Source: BMS3BBIN04 sp964552465 (GTDB taxonomy: Bacteria > Electryoneota > Electryoneia > Electryoneales > Electryoneaceae). Taken from it: a stretch of 64,000 bases of DNA. Positions 63,125-64,000 of the stretch are shown here, piece by piece; within the stretch, counting starts at the first letter, position 1, and each line of letters begins with the position of its first letter. The stretch spans positions 1-64,000 of the forward strand of contig CAZKGR010000015.1 in the NCBI GenBank assembly GCA_964552465.1, written 5' to 3'. The notes below the pieces were generated by a model that was not told the DNA's origin, made no database searches, and worked only from the letters and a program-made list of their open reading frames with translations. A program made the position numbers and the translations under genes.

Positions 63125-64000
63125 GTGAATATCATCCCGACTGTCGGAATACCCCGAGCGTCCATCGCCATGCTTCTTCTGGCACTTATGCTGATTCCTG
63201 CCGCACTCATCGCCGCACCCTCTATCTACGGCGAAGCGCTGGCACCGGTCATGCTAACCGCTGACGAGAATGAGCTGCTGCCTGTCGTGATCATGCTCTC
63301 CCCCGAACCCAGCCCACAGGAGATGGCGCAGTATCTGGAAGGTGTCCGCAACATGGAGCAGCGCCGCACCCTGCTTTGGGATGAACTCAGCGCCCGCGCC
63401 GAAGCCGCGCAGGACGAAATCCTCGACATCCTGTACGCTGAGGTACAGACCGGGGATGCAATTCGCATTCGTTCCCTGATCCTTGCGAATGCGGTAGCAG
63501 TCGACCTGAAACCAGCGACGATCCGCGAGCTTGCGCTACGTCCAGAAGTACGGATTATTGAATACACGCCAAGCGTAAATGCACTTGAACCAGTCGAAAG
63601 TTCGGGCAACGAGCTCGATCAGCTGACATGGCATGTTCAGCAAGTCAACGCCCCCGATGTATGGGACATGGGATATACCGGAGAAGGCATCATCGTTGCG
63701 GTGATGGACACTGGCGTCAACTACAACCACAACGACATTGTCAATCAACTGTGGGACGGTAGCCCGACGTATCCGAACCACGGCTACGATGTGTATCACA
63801 ACGATGATGATCCGTGGGATTATCACGGGCATGGCACCCATGTGGCCGGGATTGTCGCCGGAGACGGAACCTCCGGCTGGGAAACTGGTGTCGCTCCAGA
63901 CGCGATCATCATGTGCGTCAAGGTCTATAGCGATGGCGGTAGCAGCAGCCTTCCCGATGTCTGGGCCGGCATCGATTTCGCGCTCCAGAACGGTGCCCAT
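63125..64000 (+). CDS. Subtilisin-like S8 peptidase, N-terminal part (runs off window)
   Basis: Reading from GTG 63125, with GAGGTG just before it, the frame stays open for 292 codons to the window end. The start MNIIPTVGIPRASIAMLLLALMLIPAALIAAP is a signal peptide. An inhibitor_I9-like propeptide region follows (LLPVVIMLSPEPSPQEMAQYLE ... VRIIEYTPSVNALE). The catalytic domain begins near residue 178 with Asp in VAVMDTGVNYNHND and His in YHGHGTHVAGIVAG; the Ser lies beyond the window. A long propeptide and the setting suggest an exported protease, perhaps with a sorting domain at its unseen C-terminus. Alternative starts at internal ATGs would cut into the signal peptide. Confidence 0.9.
   Translation, partial: MNIIPTVGIPRASIAMLLLALMLIPAALIAAPSIYGEALAPVMLTADENELLPVVIMLSPEPSPQEMAQYLEGVRNMEQRRTLLWDELSARAEAAQDEILDILYAEVQTGDAIRIRSLILANAVAVDLKPATIRELALRPEVRIIEYTPSVNALEPVESSGNELDQLTWHVQQVNAPDVWDMGYTGEGIIVAVMDTGVNYNHNDIVNQLWDGSPTYPNHGYDVYHNDDDPWDYHGHGTHVAGIVAGDGTSGWETGVAPDAIIMCVKVYSDGGSSSLPDVWAGIDFALQNGAH

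Overview
The window looks like chromosome of an uncultured didderm bacterium of the Fibrobacterota-Chlorobiota-Bacteroidota (FCB) super-group or a related candidate phylum. The signs are a PorU/PorV pair of the type IX secretion system (T9SS), many secreted proteins ending in the 'YPNPFN ... GVYF ... K' sorting/FlgD-like domain, lipid A/LPS-type glycosyltransferases, and an ExbB-ExbD-ExbD-TonB-TonB operon. The phylum cannot be fixed from this sequence alone. No rRNA, tRNA, CRISPR array, phage or transposase gene was seen, so it reads as core chromosome rather than an island. What is unusual is the density of short palindromic repeats between genes.

Layout. 1-9 kb: a cut-off secreted protein, a metallo-beta-lactamase-fold hydrolase, a POT-type peptide transporter, a membrane-anchored methyltransferase, the prfA-prmC translation-termination pair and a beta-propeller lipoprotein. 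9-20.6 kb: a giant gingipain-like (C25) protease, a TPR protein, a class II aldolase-like protein divergent from a GT4-GT2 glycosyltransferase pair, and a lone QmoC/HdrC-E-like membrane oxidoreductase subunit. 20.9-24.8 kb: a large secreted protein, a repeat cluster and a TfoX-like protein. 24.9-38.7 kb: one long leftward surface-protease cluster with two DUF5683-like proteins, a gluzincin/propeller/barrel protein, an M6-like protein without its zinc motif, PorV and PorU. 39-42 kb: thioesterase, PfkB kinase and a class V aminotransferase fold enzyme. 42.3-49 kb: three paralogous secreted alpha/beta-hydrolase-like proteins and a lamin-tail protein. 49.5-57 kb: a chemoreceptor with a long HAMP-like array, the Exb/Ton operon and an S41 protease. 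57-64 kb: a TetR regulator with its likely NmrA-type target, a methyltransferase, another secreted protein, glutaryl-CoA dehydrogenase and the start of a subtilisin.

How it fits together. PorU (sortase-like C25) and PorV would receive and anchor cargo carrying the C-terminal sorting domain. The window encodes at least six such cargo proteins (C25 protease, lamin-tail protein, two of the hydrolases, two repeat-rich proteins), and the M6-like protein has a related ending. The TonB/ExbBD complex would energise outer-membrane import, with peptides perhaps entering the cell through the POT carrier; this points to a lifestyle of degrading external protein or polymer (inference).

Most notable: (1) the translationally coupled cassette downstream of porUV, containing a catalytically dead M6-like protein and a gluzincin-propeller-barrel fusion; (2) several families of palindromic repeats that form MITE-like paired units, one of which supplies the stop codons of both flanking genes; (3) a conserved GACCGGTC-type operator in front of tetR and nmrA; (4) a tandem family of secreted hydrolases in which one copy has lost its sorting domain.
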